From contig NZ_CVSF01000068.1 of assembly GCF_001179925.1 (NCBI RefSeq), forward strand, positions 62,001 to 126,000: DNA of 64,000 nucleotides, given 5' to 3'. Below the pieces are notes generated by a model. The model saw only the letters and a list, made by a program, of their open reading frames with translations. It was not told the origin of the DNA and did no database searches. Of this stretch, positions 18,610 through 26,794 are shown piece after piece (position 1 is the first letter of the stretch; every line of letters starts with the position of its first letter). The DNA comes from Candidatus Pelagibacter communis. Lineage in GTDB: Bacteria; Pseudomonadota; Alphaproteobacteria; Pelagibacterales; Pelagibacteraceae. Made by a program: the position numbers and the translations under genes.

Positions 18610-20685
18610 ATGAAAGTACCACAACTTGAAAAGAAACCAGAGTTAAAATCTTGTCACAATACAACTTGGGAGGATAATTATAGTTGGATTCACCAACATA
18701 ATATTCTTGAAGTTTTAAAAGATAATTCCAAATTACTTCCTGAAGTAAGAAAATATCTTGAAGAGGAAAACAATTTTACAGAACATAATTTAAAAGATAC
18801 AAAAAAATACCAAAAAATATTATTTGATGAAATTAAAGGTAGAATAAAATTAGATGATGAATCTTTAAAGTTTAAAGATAAAGAATTTGAATATTGGACC
18901 AAGACAACAACAGCAGGGAATTATTCCATAAAGTTAAGAAAAAAAATTGGAGATGATATAATAGAAGAAATTTGGAATGGTGATAAAGAAAAAGAAAAAT
19001 TAAAGACTGAATATTTTGGTGTTGGAGACTTAGAGGTAAGTTACAATGACAAACTTTTAGGTTATTCCTTAGACTTAAAAGGCTCTGAATACTTTACAAT
19101 TTACATTAGAGATATTTCAACAGGAAAATTAGTTACTGAAAAAATAGAAGAAACAAGTGGAGGTATTACTTTTAGTCTAGATGACAAATATTTTTTTTAC
19201 TCAAAACTGGATGAATTTCATAGACCAAGAAAAATCTTTAGACACAAAATTGGATCATCAGTTAAAGATGATGAACTAATTTTTGAAGAAAAAAGTGAGG
19301 CATTTACTGTGGGCATAAATTTGAGTTCAGATGAAAAATATTTTTTTATAACAACGTCAGATCATAACACATCTGAACAATATTATTTTAAAGTTACGGA
19401 AAAGACTCCAAATCCAAAGTTAATAAAAAAGAGAAAAAAGGGTATAATTTATTCTATCAATTCTTGGGATGAATATTTTTATTGTCATACTAATGATAAT
19501 GCAGAAGATTTTAAGATTGAAAGATGTGATGATTTATTAAATCAAAAATGGGAAGATTATATACCTGCTAAAGATGAAGTTTTAATTGGAGGACTAATAT
19601 TTTTAAATAATTGGATACTCAGGGGTGAAAAATCGAATGCTTTAGGAAAATTATTTGTAAAAAATAGACAAACAGGGGTTGAGGAGGAATTAAAATTTAC
19701 CGATGAGACTGTCATTGTCCCCGGAGTTTCATTGATACAAAGAGATAAAAATACTGACTTGGTTTACTTGTCATACTCATCCCCTAAAACACCAAGTAAG
19801 ACCTATTTATATAATTTAGAAACAAAAGAAAAAAAATTAGTGAAAGAACAAGAAATACCATCTGGTCATAAATCGGAGAACTATATAGTCGAAAGATTAG
19901 AGTGCCCTTCTCATGATGGAAGATTGGTTCCTATGACAATTACTAGACATAAAAAAACAAAAATTGATGGATCAGCAAATTTACTTTTATATGGTTATGG
20001 ATCATATGGAAGCTCGATGACGCCAGATTTTTCCTCAACTAAATTGAGTTTAATTGACAGAGATATTATTTGGGTAACCGTACATGTTAGAGGTGGAATG
20101 GAACGTGGAATGAAGTGGTGGAAAGAGGGAAAACTTCTGAACAAAAAAAATACTTTTGAAGATTATATCTATGCTGCAAAATTTTTAATTGATAAGAAAT
20201 ATTCATCAAAAGGAAAAATTATTGGCATGGGTGGATCAGCAGGTGGTTTATTAATGGGAGCAGTAGTAAATCAATCGCCAGAATTATTTCTTGGAATTGT
20301 TATGGCTGTACCATTTGTTGATTCTTTAACAACTAATTTAGATCATTCTTTGCCCTTAACTGTCGGAGAATTTGATGAATTCGGGAATGCAAAAGATAAA
20401 AAAGACCATTTTGATTATATTTACTCTTATGCTCCATATCACAATGTTAAAAAAATGGATTACCCTCACATGTTAATTACAACAAGCTTAAGTGATAATA
20501 GAGTATTGTTCGATGAACCAGCAAAATTTACAGCTAAACTAAGAGATTTAAAAACAGATAATAACTTGCTTTTATTAAAAACTGAAATGAATGCGGGCCA
20601 TGGAGGTAAATCAGGTAGAGATGGTGCTATTGAAGAAATAGCTTTTGACTATGCATTTATATTAAAGATCTCCAAAAAAATTTAA
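18610..20685 (+). CDS. ptrB: oligopeptidase B / prolyl oligopeptidase family S9 peptidase
   Basis: This 691-residue serine peptidase of family S9A cuts short peptides, typically after basic residues in oligopeptidase B. The first 400 residues form the beta-propeller that limits substrate size; the C-terminal part is the alpha/beta-hydrolase. The nucleophile is Ser543 in GGSAGG, the Asp is in the SLSDNRVLFDEP region and the His in NAGHGGKSGR. LLLYGYGSYG and HVRGGMERG are typical S9A segments. No signal peptide is visible, so it is cytosolic. The start has no clear Shine-Dalgarno sequence and its promoter must overlap the divergent gene. Confidence 0.92.
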   Translation: MKVPQLEKKPELKSCHNTTWEDNYSWIHQHNILEVLKDNSKLLPEVRKYLEEENNFTEHNLKDTKKYQKILFDEIKGRIKLDDESLKFKDKEFEYWTKTTTAGNYSIKLRKKIGDDIIEEIWNGDKEKEKLKTEYFGVGDLEVSYNDKLLGYSLDLKGSEYFTIYIRDISTGKLVTEKIEETSGGITFSLDDKYFFYSKLDEFHRPRKIFRHKIGSSVKDDELIFEEKSEAFTVGINLSSDEKYFFITTSDHNTSEQYYFKVTEKTPNPKLIKKRKKGIIYSINSWDEYFYCHTNDNAEDFKIERCDDLLNQKWEDYIPAKDEVLIGGLIFLNNWILRGEKSNALGKLFVKNRQTGVEEELKFTDETVIVPGVSLIQRDKNTDLVYLSYSSPKTPSKTYLYNLETKEKKLVKEQEIPSGHKSENYIVERLECPSHDGRLVPMTITRHKKTKIDGSANLLLYGYGSYGSSMTPDFSSTKLSLIDRDIIWVTVHVRGGMERGMKWWKEGKLLNKKNTFEDYIYAAKFLIDKKYSSKGKIIGMGGSAGGLLMGAVVNQSPELFLGIVMAVPFVDSLTTNLDHSLPLTVGEFDEFGNAKDKKDHFDYIYSYAPYHNVKKMDYPHMLITTSLSDNRVLFDEPAKFTAKLRDLKTDNNLLLLKTEMNAGHGGKSGRDGAIEEIAFDYAFILKISKKI

Positions 20686-20694
20686 ATTTAATAT

Positions 20695-20722
20695 CTTGAA
20701 AAAAATAAAATAGCTCCCATAT
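20695..20722 (+). promoter_or_regulatory. RpoH (sigma-32)-type heat-shock promoter of hsp20
   Basis: CTTGAA at 20695-20700 and CCATAT at 20717-20722 are separated by 18 bases counted from the end of CTTG, exactly as in front of groES. The -10 part reads CTCCCATATA, close to the general sigma-32 pattern CCCCATNTA. Transcription would begin near 20729, giving a leader of about 57 bases. The two promoters support each other as members of one regulon. Confidence 0.78.
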
Positions 20723-20785
20723 AAATACTGTTGGTTGCCTAATGGGACTAACAATAAATAAACTTGCTTTACAAAGGAGGATATT

Positions 20786-21232
20786 ATGACAAGTAAAGAT
20801 TTATCTATATTTAACTCACTTAGACCTTTTTCAATTGGTTTTGATGATATGTTTGACCAATTTGAAAGTATGTTGGGTAATGGGCATTTAACCATGCAAT
20901 CAAACTACCCTCCATACAATATAAGAAAAACGGGTAAGGATAACTATGCTATAGAAGTTGCCTTAGCTGGATTTTCAAAAGATGATGTGGAAGTTGAATT
21001 TGAAGATAATTTGTTAACTGTAAGAACAAAACAAGTAAACAAATCAGAAGATAAAAACTCTAGTGGAGAAATAATTCACAAGGGAATTTCTCAAAGACAA
21101 TTTGCTAGATCGTTTACAATTGCGGACGACGTAAAAGTTGGCGATGCTAAGCTTAAAGATGGTCTTTTAATAATTTCTTGTGAAAGAATAATCCCAGAAC
21201 ATAAAAAGAAAAAACTTATTGAAATCAAATAA
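20786..21232 (+). CDS. ibpA: small heat-shock protein Hsp20 (IbpA-like)
   Basis: Small heat-shock proteins bind denatured proteins as large oligomers and hand them to DnaK and ClpB. The 148-residue protein has a short N-terminus with FDDMFDQFESML, an alpha-crystallin domain from about residue 38 (NIRKTGKDNYAIEVALAGF) and the conserved GLLIISCERIIPEHKKKK end with a late I-x-I-like IEIK. The Shine-Dalgarno sequence AAAGGAGG is strong. It stands alone behind a heat-shock promoter and is followed by a G+C-rich hairpin. Confidence 0.95.
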   Translation: MTSKDLSIFNSLRPFSIGFDDMFDQFESMLGNGHLTMQSNYPPYNIRKTGKDNYAIEVALAGFSKDDVEVEFEDNLLTVRTKQVNKSEDKNSSGEIIHKGISQRQFARSFTIADDVKVGDAKLKDGLLIISCERIIPEHKKKKLIEIK

Positions 21233-21244
21233 AAATTAATCCTA

Positions 21245-21269
21245 CTTGCGGAGGTTATATCTCCGCAAG
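21245..21269. terminator. G+C-rich hairpin between convergent genes
   Basis: CTTGCGGAG (21245-21253) and CTCCGCAAG (21261-21269) form a perfect 9-base-pair stem with a 7-base loop, between the ends of hsp20 and the convergent lipoprotein gene. Neither side has a continuous T-tract: the plus side continues CAATTTAAAA, the minus side TAGGATTAATTTTTA. It probably ends or protects transcripts in both directions. Confidence 0.6.
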
Positions 21270-21273
21270 CAAT

Positions 21274-21579
21274 TTAAAAACACCCATTCGAAACAAATCC
21301 AATTACTATAGATTCAGCATCAACTTCAAATCTTCTCTCACAAGGAATACCATATTTTTTTGTTTTATATATTAACTCATTATTACCTTTTTCATTTTTA
21401 AAGTCCTCATCAGGATTTCCGAGATCAATTTTTAATTTGTCACTTGGTTTTCCAATATATTTACTTAATCTTTTATTTTCTTTTTCAACGATAGCATCAG
21501 TTTTATTTTTTACTGTTTGACAACCAGAAAACAAAAAGAAAGTAGTAAAAATTATTACTAATAAATAAAAATTTTTCAT
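21274..21579 (-). CDS. small lipoprotein, unknown function
   Basis: The 101-residue protein has a lipoprotein signal peptide with the lipobox FSGC (Cys20) after a hydrophobic FTTFFLFS stretch, so it is anchored in a membrane facing the periplasm. After a charged linker, residues 40-60 read YIGKPSDKLKIDLGNPD, a pattern seen in SmpA/BamE-like or OmlA-like small lipoproteins where a strand-turn-helix opens a compact domain; the match is weak. Two later Cys residues (CERRF and the final GCF) could form a disulfide. Its function is unknown. It is monocistronic. Confidence 0.72.
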   Translation of the reverse strand: MKNFYLLVIIFTTFFLFSGCQTVKNKTDAIVEKENKRLSKYIGKPSDKLKIDLGNPDEDFKNEKGNNELIYKTKKYGIPCERRFEVDAESIVIGFVSNGCF

Positions 21580-21659
21580 TTTTTATAATATCAATACAAA
21601 TGAGGCATAAATATAAACTTATAAGTTGAAATGTGTGAATAACCGTCAATTAAAAAGAG

Positions 21660-21665
21660 TATAAT
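21660..21665 (+). promoter_or_regulatory. probable -10 element of the purine permease gene
   Basis: A perfect TATAAT lies at 21660-21665, about 40 bases before the ATG at 21706. The -35 region 17-18 bases upstream (TGAATA/GAATAA) is weak. A leader of about 34 bases with AGGAGG near the start is implied. No purine-riboswitch signature is present in this leader. Confidence 0.45.
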
Positions 21666-21705
21666 TTTCGAGAATCTAATAATTATTTAACAACTAGGAG
21701 GAATA

Positions 21706-23016
21706 ATGCTTGATAATTATTTTGATTATAAAAAACACAAAACAGATTTTAAAACAGAAGTAATTGCCGGTGTAACAACATTTTTAACAATGGCGTACAT
21801 TATGTTTTTAAATCCATTTATTTTATCTGGTGAATTTGCTGGACCAGATAAAGGCTTTTTTGATTTTGGAGCCGTATATACAGCAACAATTTTAGCCACA
21901 GCTTTGGCTTGCTTCATTATGGCATTTTATGGAAAGACCTGGCCGATTGGACTTGCTCCTGGTATGGGTATCAATGCTTTTGTTGCTTTTGGAGTTTGTG
22001 CTGGAATGGGTTACACGCCACAAGAGGCATTAGGTGCAGTACTTGTTGCAGGTGTATTGTTCTTAATAATATCTTTAACACCAATTAGGGCTTGGCTGAT
22101 TAACTCTATACCCAAAAGTCTTAAACTAGGCATCGGGGCAGGTATTGGATTATTTTTAGCTATTATTGGTCTTCAAATAATGGAGGTGGTTGTAGACAAT
22201 CCTGTAACATTGGTTCAATTAGGTGATTTAAGCAATCCACTTGTTCTTTTAGGATGTGCAACTTTTATAGCAATAATTGTTTTAGATAAAATGAATGTTA
22301 AAGGAAATATAATAATTGGTATTTTAGCATTTAGTATAATCGCGTGGGCAACTGGCCTTGCAAAATTTAACGGTATTGCAAGCTCCCCACCACCAATGAC
22401 ATATTTATTTGACTTTGATCTTTCTGCTGCAATGACTGCTGGAATGTCTACTGTAATATTTACTTTATTATTTATCGATTTTTTTGATACTGCTGGAACT
22501 TTAACATCTGTAGCAAATGTTGCTGGTAAAGTGGATAAACAAGGAAAAGTTCAAGACATTAATAAAGCTATGTTATCTGACAGTGTTGGCACAGTTGCTG
22601 GAGCAATGATGGGAACTACAACTGTTACAAGTTATGTTGAGTCTGGCGCTGGTGTAAAAGCTGGAGGAAAAACTGGAATGACATCACTAGTAATTGGTAT
22701 ATTATTTTTAGCATGTATATTCTTTGCCCCACTCGCAACTAGTTTACCAAAACAAATTGATGGTGCAGCCTTACTATTTGTATCTGTTTTATTTATCAGA
22801 AATATAACTGATATAGAGTGGAATGATATATCTGAGTCTGCTCCTGCAATTCTTGCAATGATATCTATGCCTTTGACGTATAGTATAAGTAATGGGATCG
22901 CTTTGGCATTTGTTTCTTATGCTTTAATCAAAATATTTACTGGAAAGTTTTCAAGTACTTCTCCTGCAATATGGGTAATTGCAATTTTAAGTGTTGTTAG
23001 TTTTGCGGTAAGTTAA
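21706..23016 (+). CDS. NCS2-family purine permease (AzgA-like)
   Basis: The 436-residue protein is an inner-membrane nucleobase transporter of the AzgA branch (guanine, hypoxanthine, adenine), with 12-14 hydrophobic segments. Family hallmarks are FKTEVIAGVTTFLTMAYIMF at the N-terminus, GLAPGMGINAFVAF near residue 85, FIDFFDTAGTLTSVA near residue 260 and the TTTVTSYVESGAGV segment after it. The Shine-Dalgarno sequence AGGAGG is strong. It converges with a purine-type phosphoribosyltransferase gene, so uptake and salvage genes sit tail to tail over a shared terminator. Confidence 0.93.
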   Translation: MLDNYFDYKKHKTDFKTEVIAGVTTFLTMAYIMFLNPFILSGEFAGPDKGFFDFGAVYTATILATALACFIMAFYGKTWPIGLAPGMGINAFVAFGVCAGMGYTPQEALGAVLVAGVLFLIISLTPIRAWLINSIPKSLKLGIGAGIGLFLAIIGLQIMEVVVDNPVTLVQLGDLSNPLVLLGCATFIAIIVLDKMNVKGNIIIGILAFSIIAWATGLAKFNGIASSPPPMTYLFDFDLSAAMTAGMSTVIFTLLFIDFFDTAGTLTSVANVAGKVDKQGKVQDINKAMLSDSVGTVAGAMMGTTTVTSYVESGAGVKAGGKTGMTSLVIGILFLACIFFAPLATSLPKQIDGAALLFVSVLFIRNITDIEWNDISESAPAILAMISMPLTYSISNGIALAFVSYALIKIFTGKFSSTSPAIWVIAILSVVSFAVS

Positions 23017-23026
23017 ACAAAAAATT

Positions 23027-23053
23027 AATAGGGCTAGGTTCACTAGCCCTATT
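23027..23053. terminator. bidirectional rho-independent terminator
   Basis: An 11-base-pair perfect stem, AATAGGGCTAG (23027-23037) with CTAGCCCTATT (23043-23053), has a 5-base loop. On the minus strand it is followed by AATTTTTTG, a good T-tract, just after the phosphoribosyltransferase stop. On the plus strand it is followed by GTTAGTTTCTTTTT, a weaker tract that overlaps the end of that gene. Confidence 0.85.
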
Positions 23054-23054
23054 G

Positions 23055-23573
23055 TTAGTTTCTTTTTATAATTTCATCTATGGATAGTTCTTCATAATGC
23101 TCTGTAGGTTGAACTATCCAAGGATCAGAATTTAACTTTATTGGACAAAAATCAGGTTCAAAAGTAGATGATTTTTTTTTCCATAAACAAGCTGTTTTTA
23201 CTTCTTTAATATAACTTTTTGTTGGCCCATAATTTTTGAGCCATTCAATACTTTTGTTTAATGTAAGACCTGTGTCTGATAAATCATCTATTAACAAAAC
23301 TTTGGCAAAATCTTTATTATCGGCTAATGAACTTATTTCTCTAGCAAACATAAGTTGGCCCTGTTTGTCTTCTAGACTTTCGCCTGAATAACTTTGTATG
23401 ACTATATATGCTATTGGAAGTTTCAAAATTCTTGATAAAATATCTAGGATAGGAGCAGCTCCTCGCATTATACCCACCAAAACTGTTGGTTTATAATTAT
23501 TATGTATTTGAATTGCTAATTTTTCTACTATTTTAGTATATTCTTCAAAAGTTATGATTAATTTATCAGCCAT
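23055..23573 (-). CDS. purine-type phosphoribosyltransferase
   Basis: The protein (172 residues from MADKLIITF) is a type I phosphoribosyltransferase. The PRPP-binding loop reads VLLIDDLSDTGLTL near residues 93-106, and VGIMRGAAPILDILSR is the upstream PPi loop. Overall it resembles xanthine/guanine or hypoxanthine phosphoribosyltransferases, converting free purines to nucleotides; the exact base is uncertain. I prefer the ATG at 23573; an earlier in-frame ATG at 23588 adds five residues. Its end-to-end placement with an NCS2 purine permease supports a role in purine salvage. Confidence 0.83.
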   Translation of the reverse strand: MADKLIITFEEYTKIVEKLAIQIHNNYKPTVLVGIMRGAAPILDILSRILKLPIAYIVIQSYSGESLEDKQGQLMFAREISSLADNKDFAKVLLIDDLSDTGLTLNKSIEWLKNYGPTKSYIKEVKTACLWKKKSSTFEPDFCPIKLNSDPWIVQPTEHYEELSIDEIIKRN

Positions 23574-23621
23574 GTAATTTTTTATCATATAAAAAAAATT
23601 AAAAAAGATTTAAAAGTTGTT

Positions 23622-24503
23622 ATGAAAGTTTTTGATTGTTTTATGTATTTTGACGAAGAGGTGGTGTTAGATTTAAGGTTAAATACACTCAATGATTTTG
23701 TGGATTATTTTGTAATAGTTGAAAGTATTTACACTCACAAAGGTGATAAAAGGGATTTAAAATTTAATCATAAAAAATTTGAAAAATTCAAAAAAAAAAT
23801 AATTTATCTGATCCATGATGAAGAGCCTGATAATTTAATTAATATAAATGATCCAGACAATGATCATCATGCATATATAATGAATGCCGCATATAGAGAA
23901 AATGGTCAAAGAAACTTTATCGAAAAAGGTTTAGATATTGCTGAAAAAAATGATCTCATATTAATTTCAGATGTTGATGAAATACCTAGACTTGAAAATT
24001 TAAATTTAGATGAAATTAAAGAAAAAATAATCCTATTTAAACAAGATATGTTTTACTACAAATTTAATCTTAAATTACCTAATCTAATTTGGACTGGGAC
24101 AAAAGCTTGTAAAAAAAAGGATTTGATTTCACCTCAATGGTTGAGAAATATAAAAGATAAAAAATATTCTTTTTTAAGATTTGATATTTTATTTTCTAAA
24201 AAAAAATATAGTAGTATTAAATTTGTCGAAAATGGTGGATGGCATTTTTCAAACATTAAAAATGCAAAAGAAATTGAGTATAAATTAAAATCATATCTCC
24301 ATCATAGAGAATTTGATGTTAATCCTATGACAACAAAGGAAATTGAAAAAATAATTAAAAACAAACAAGCAATCTATGATCTTAAAGTTGATAAAAGAGT
24401 TAATAAAATAGGTGATGGCAGTAAACTTGAAAAATATTCATTAGATCGACTACCAAAATTTTTACAAAATAATTATAATAATTATCAAGAGTGGATAGAT
24501 TAA
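23622..24503 (+). CDS. glycosyltransferase family 17
   Basis: The 293-residue protein resembles GT17 enzymes (beta-1,4-N-acetylglucosaminyltransferase type). The start MKVFDCFMYFDEEVVLDLRL and NDFVDYFVIVESIYTHKG are typical of the family, and ILISDVDEIPRLENL near residue 111 carries the DxD metal-binding motif. ENGGWHFSNI near residue 204 is another family segment. Bacterial members are thought to decorate surface polysaccharides, but the acceptor here is unknown. A DUF1330 gene follows after 15 bases; a functional link between them is not evident. Confidence 0.85.
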   Translation: MKVFDCFMYFDEEVVLDLRLNTLNDFVDYFVIVESIYTHKGDKRDLKFNHKKFEKFKKKIIYLIHDEEPDNLININDPDNDHHAYIMNAAYRENGQRNFIEKGLDIAEKNDLILISDVDEIPRLENLNLDEIKEKIILFKQDMFYYKFNLKLPNLIWTGTKACKKKDLISPQWLRNIKDKKYSFLRFDILFSKKKYSSIKFVENGGWHFSNIKNAKEIEYKLKSYLHHREFDVNPMTTKEIEKIIKNKQAIYDLKVDKRVNKIGDGSKLEKYSLDRLPKFLQNNYNNYQEWID

Positions 24504-24518
24504 CATGAAAGGAAAATT

Positions 24519-24806
24519 ATGAAAGGCTATTGGGTGTGTATATATGAGAAAATTTTAAACAAGGAAAAACTAAAAGAGTATGCTTTAAAAGCTAAACCAG
24601 CCGTAGAAAATTTTTCTGGTAAATTCCAAGTCAGAGGTGGAAAAAATAGAACCAACGAAGGAATAGATTCACCTAGAATTGTTGTTGTCGAATTCAAAAA
24701 TTATAATACTGCTGTAGCATGCTATGACTCTAAAGAATATAAAGAAGCCCATGATATTCTAAATGGTCATGTTATTAGACATCATCAAATAGTAGAAGGT
24801 AGTTAA
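24519..24806 (+). CDS. DUF1330 domain protein
   Basis: This 95-residue protein is a complete DUF1330 domain, a dimeric ferredoxin-like alpha/beta-barrel fold. It has KGYWVCIYEKILNKEKLKEYA at the start, FQVRGGKN in the middle and a late VEFKNYNTAVACYDSKEY with a conserved Y-x-S-x-E-Y stretch. Biochemical role is not established. The ATG is preceded by GAAAGGAAAA, a fair Shine-Dalgarno sequence. Its end overlaps the convergent AlkA-like gene by four bases. Confidence 0.85.
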   Translation: MKGYWVCIYEKILNKEKLKEYALKAKPAVENFSGKFQVRGGKNRTNEGIDSPRIVVVEFKNYNTAVACYDSKEYKEAHDILNGHVIRHHQIVEGS

Positions 24807-25438
24807 TACTGTATTGGTTCAGGGTCTATGCTTCTCCACAAATACCATGTAGCTACTGAACAATAAGGTGAAAATCTTTTTTTAAGAGTATTGACAAATT
24901 TTTCTGGTGGTAAATATTTTTTATTATAATTTTTTGAGATAGCCCTTAAAAGTCCTATATCCTGAACAGGCCAAATGTTGGGCCTATTGTAAGTAAAGAG
25001 TAAAATCATTTCTGCCGACCATCTTCCAACCTGCCTTAAATTGGAAAGATAAATAATCGCCTCTTCATCACTCATTTTAGATATTAATTTTGGTTTAAAA
25101 GATTTATTAATAATCTGTTTTGATAAACTTTTTATTCCCAAAACTTTTTGTCGACTTAAGCCACATTTTTTTAGTTGATTAAAAGTTAAACTGTAAACTT
25201 TTTTTGCGTTAATCTTATTATTACATTTTCTTTTGAATTTCAAAAAAACAGAGTTGGCAGCTGAAACACTTATTTGTTGCCCAACTATGCTTTTGCATAA
25301 AGAGTAAAAGATATCTTTTCTAGAAGTAAGAATAATTTCTGAAGGGCTTTGATAGATCCTAATCAATTTTGACATTTTTTTATCTTTTTTCGATAAATAT
25401 TTTTTTGCTTTAGACCAATATTTTGGAACTTTAGTCAT
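24803..25438 (-). CDS. DNA-3-methyladenine glycosylase II (AlkA-like, HhH-GPD)
   Basis: This base-excision repair enzyme removes alkylated purines from DNA. The 211-residue protein carries the helix-hairpin-helix at LRQVGRWSAEMILLF (about residues 132-146) followed by the catalytic Asp in WPVQDIGLLRAI. SICKSIVGQQISVSAAN is the usual N-terminal helix of the domain. There is no iron-sulfur Cys cluster, so it belongs with AlkA/MAG rather than EndoIII/MutY. Its ATG overlaps the end of the upstream EamA gene by eight bases. Confidence 0.88.
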   Translation of the reverse strand: MTKVPKYWSKAKKYLSKKDKKMSKLIRIYQSPSEIILTSRKDIFYSLCKSIVGQQISVSAANSVFLKFKRKCNNKINAKKVYSLTFNQLKKCGLSRQKVLGIKSLSKQIINKSFKPKLISKMSDEEAIIYLSNLRQVGRWSAEMILLFTYNRPNIWPVQDIGLLRAISKNYNKKYLPPEKFVNTLKKRFSPYCSVATWYLWRSIDPEPIQY

Positions 25439-26315
25439 TAATTGTTTTGGAAGTAATAATATTTTTTTTGTATATTTCTCTTCTAAAAATTATCAATGTT
25501 GAAATAATAACTAAAAAAGCTCCAATTAATGTTTTAATTGTAGGAATCTCTCCCCAGATAAAATATCCAAAAATTATTGCAAAAACTAGGGCCAAATATT
25601 TCAAGGGCGTGACTAATGAAACTTCTGAATATTTATAAGATTGACTTAACCATAAATTAGCAACGCCACCAAAAATACCTATAAAAGATAACAAAACGAA
25701 ATGTTCTAAGCTTGGAATTACCCAGCCTTGTGGAATAGTAAAAAAACTTAACAATGTTATAGATAATGAAAAATAAAAAGAAATTAACCACACTGGTTCA
25801 CTCGTAGAGAGCTGTCTTATAGTAATTGCAACATATGAAAGCCCTAAACAAAAAATTATTGGAAAAATATAATAAATATTTAACTGACTGATGCCTGGCT
25901 CTGTTATAATTAAAATACCTATAAAACCAACAATTACAGCTAACCATCTAAAGATACCAACTTTTTCACTTAATAAAAATATAGAAAAAATTGTTGTAAA
26001 TATTGGGGCCGCAAATGATATACTAACAACAGTTGCTAAAGGTAGTTTTCTTAATGCAATAAAAATTGCTACTAATGCAATTAATCCTGAAATGCATCTT
26101 GCAAAATGTAATCCTGGTCTCTTAGTTTTATAAAAATTATGAAGTCTATCCCTAGGAATTACAAAAAAATAAAAAACTATACCAAAAAAACCTCTAAAAA
26201 ATAAAACTTGTCCTATAGGGTACTCAACGGACCATTTAACTATTACATCCATTAAAGAAAATGCACATATTGATAGAAACATGTACAAAAAGCCCAATTG
26301 ATTTTTGCTTAACAT
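25431..26315 (-). CDS. EamA/DMT-family transporter
   Basis: This is an inner-membrane drug/metabolite-type transporter with ten predicted helices in two EamA repeats (about residues 5-140 and 150-285). FLSICAFSLMDVIVKWS at the start and PLATVVSISFAAPIFTTIFS near residue 90 are typical. The substrate cannot be told. I use the ATG at 26315 (MLSKNQLG), leaving 35 bases to the divergent msrA start; an in-frame ATG at 26363 would overlap msrA. It probably shares a transcript with the AlkA-like gene. Confidence 0.85.
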   Translation of the reverse strand: MLSKNQLGFLYMFLSICAFSLMDVIVKWSVEYPIGQVLFFRGFFGIVFYFFVIPRDRLHNFYKTKRPGLHFARCISGLIALVAIFIALRKLPLATVVSISFAAPIFTTIFSIFLLSEKVGIFRWLAVIVGFIGILIITEPGISQLNIYYIFPIIFCLGLSYVAITIRQLSTSEPVWLISFYFSLSITLLSFFTIPQGWVIPSLEHFVLLSFIGIFGGVANLWLSQSYKYSEVSLVTPLKYLALVFAIIFGYFIWGEIPTIKTLIGAFLVIISTLIIFRREIYKKNIITSKTIND

Positions 26316-26350
26316 AGGAATAATTAGTAAATTAATTTCAAGTATTATCA

Positions 26351-26794
26351 ATGGAAATAGCAATTTTAGCTTTAGGATGTTTTTGGGGTCCAGAAATTAA
26401 ATTTAGTAAAATAGAGGGAATAAAAAAAACAGAGGTTGGATATTGTGGTGGAAATAACTCAAATACTTCTTATAAAGAAGTCTGCACTGGAACTACTAAT
26501 CATGCAGAAGTTGTAAAGTTAGAATTTGACCCAAAAATTATATCTTACGAAAATATTATTAAAAAATTTTTTGAATTTCACGATCCAACAACTCTAAATT
26601 CCCAAGGTCCGGATTATGGAACACAATACAGAAGTGAAATTTTTTATGAAAATGAAAATCAAAAAGAAATTGCAAAAAAGATCTTAAATAATATAAATGA
26701 AAAACTTTCAGGTAAAGTTGTTACCAGAATTTCCTCTATTCACAATTATTGTAAAGCAGAGGAATATCATCAAAAATACTTAGAAAAAAATTGA
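26351..26794 (+). CDS. msrA: peptide-methionine (S)-S-oxide reductase
   Basis: MsrA repairs oxidised methionine (S form) in proteins. The 147-residue protein has the catalytic Cys10 in GCFWGPE, then GYCGGNNSNTSYKEVCTG, HAEVVKLEFDP and the late DYGTQYRSEIFY, all diagnostic. It is a minimal version that lacks the N-terminal extension of many family members. A late Cys in NYCKAEEYHQKY could act in disulfide exchange. It is the first of four abutting genes; the next gene starts right after its TGA. Confidence 0.95.
   Translation: MEIAILALGCFWGPEIKFSKIEGIKKTEVGYCGGNNSNTSYKEVCTGTTNHAEVVKLEFDPKIISYENIIKKFFEFHDPTTLNSQGPDYGTQYRSEIFYENENQKEIAKKILNNINEKLSGKVVTRISSIHNYCKAEEYHQKYLEKN

Noticed and set aside
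21580-21705. Purine riboswitch in front of the NCS2 permease
   Set aside because: The leader has no conserved three-way-junction elements of that riboswitch; only a promoter and ribosome site are seen.
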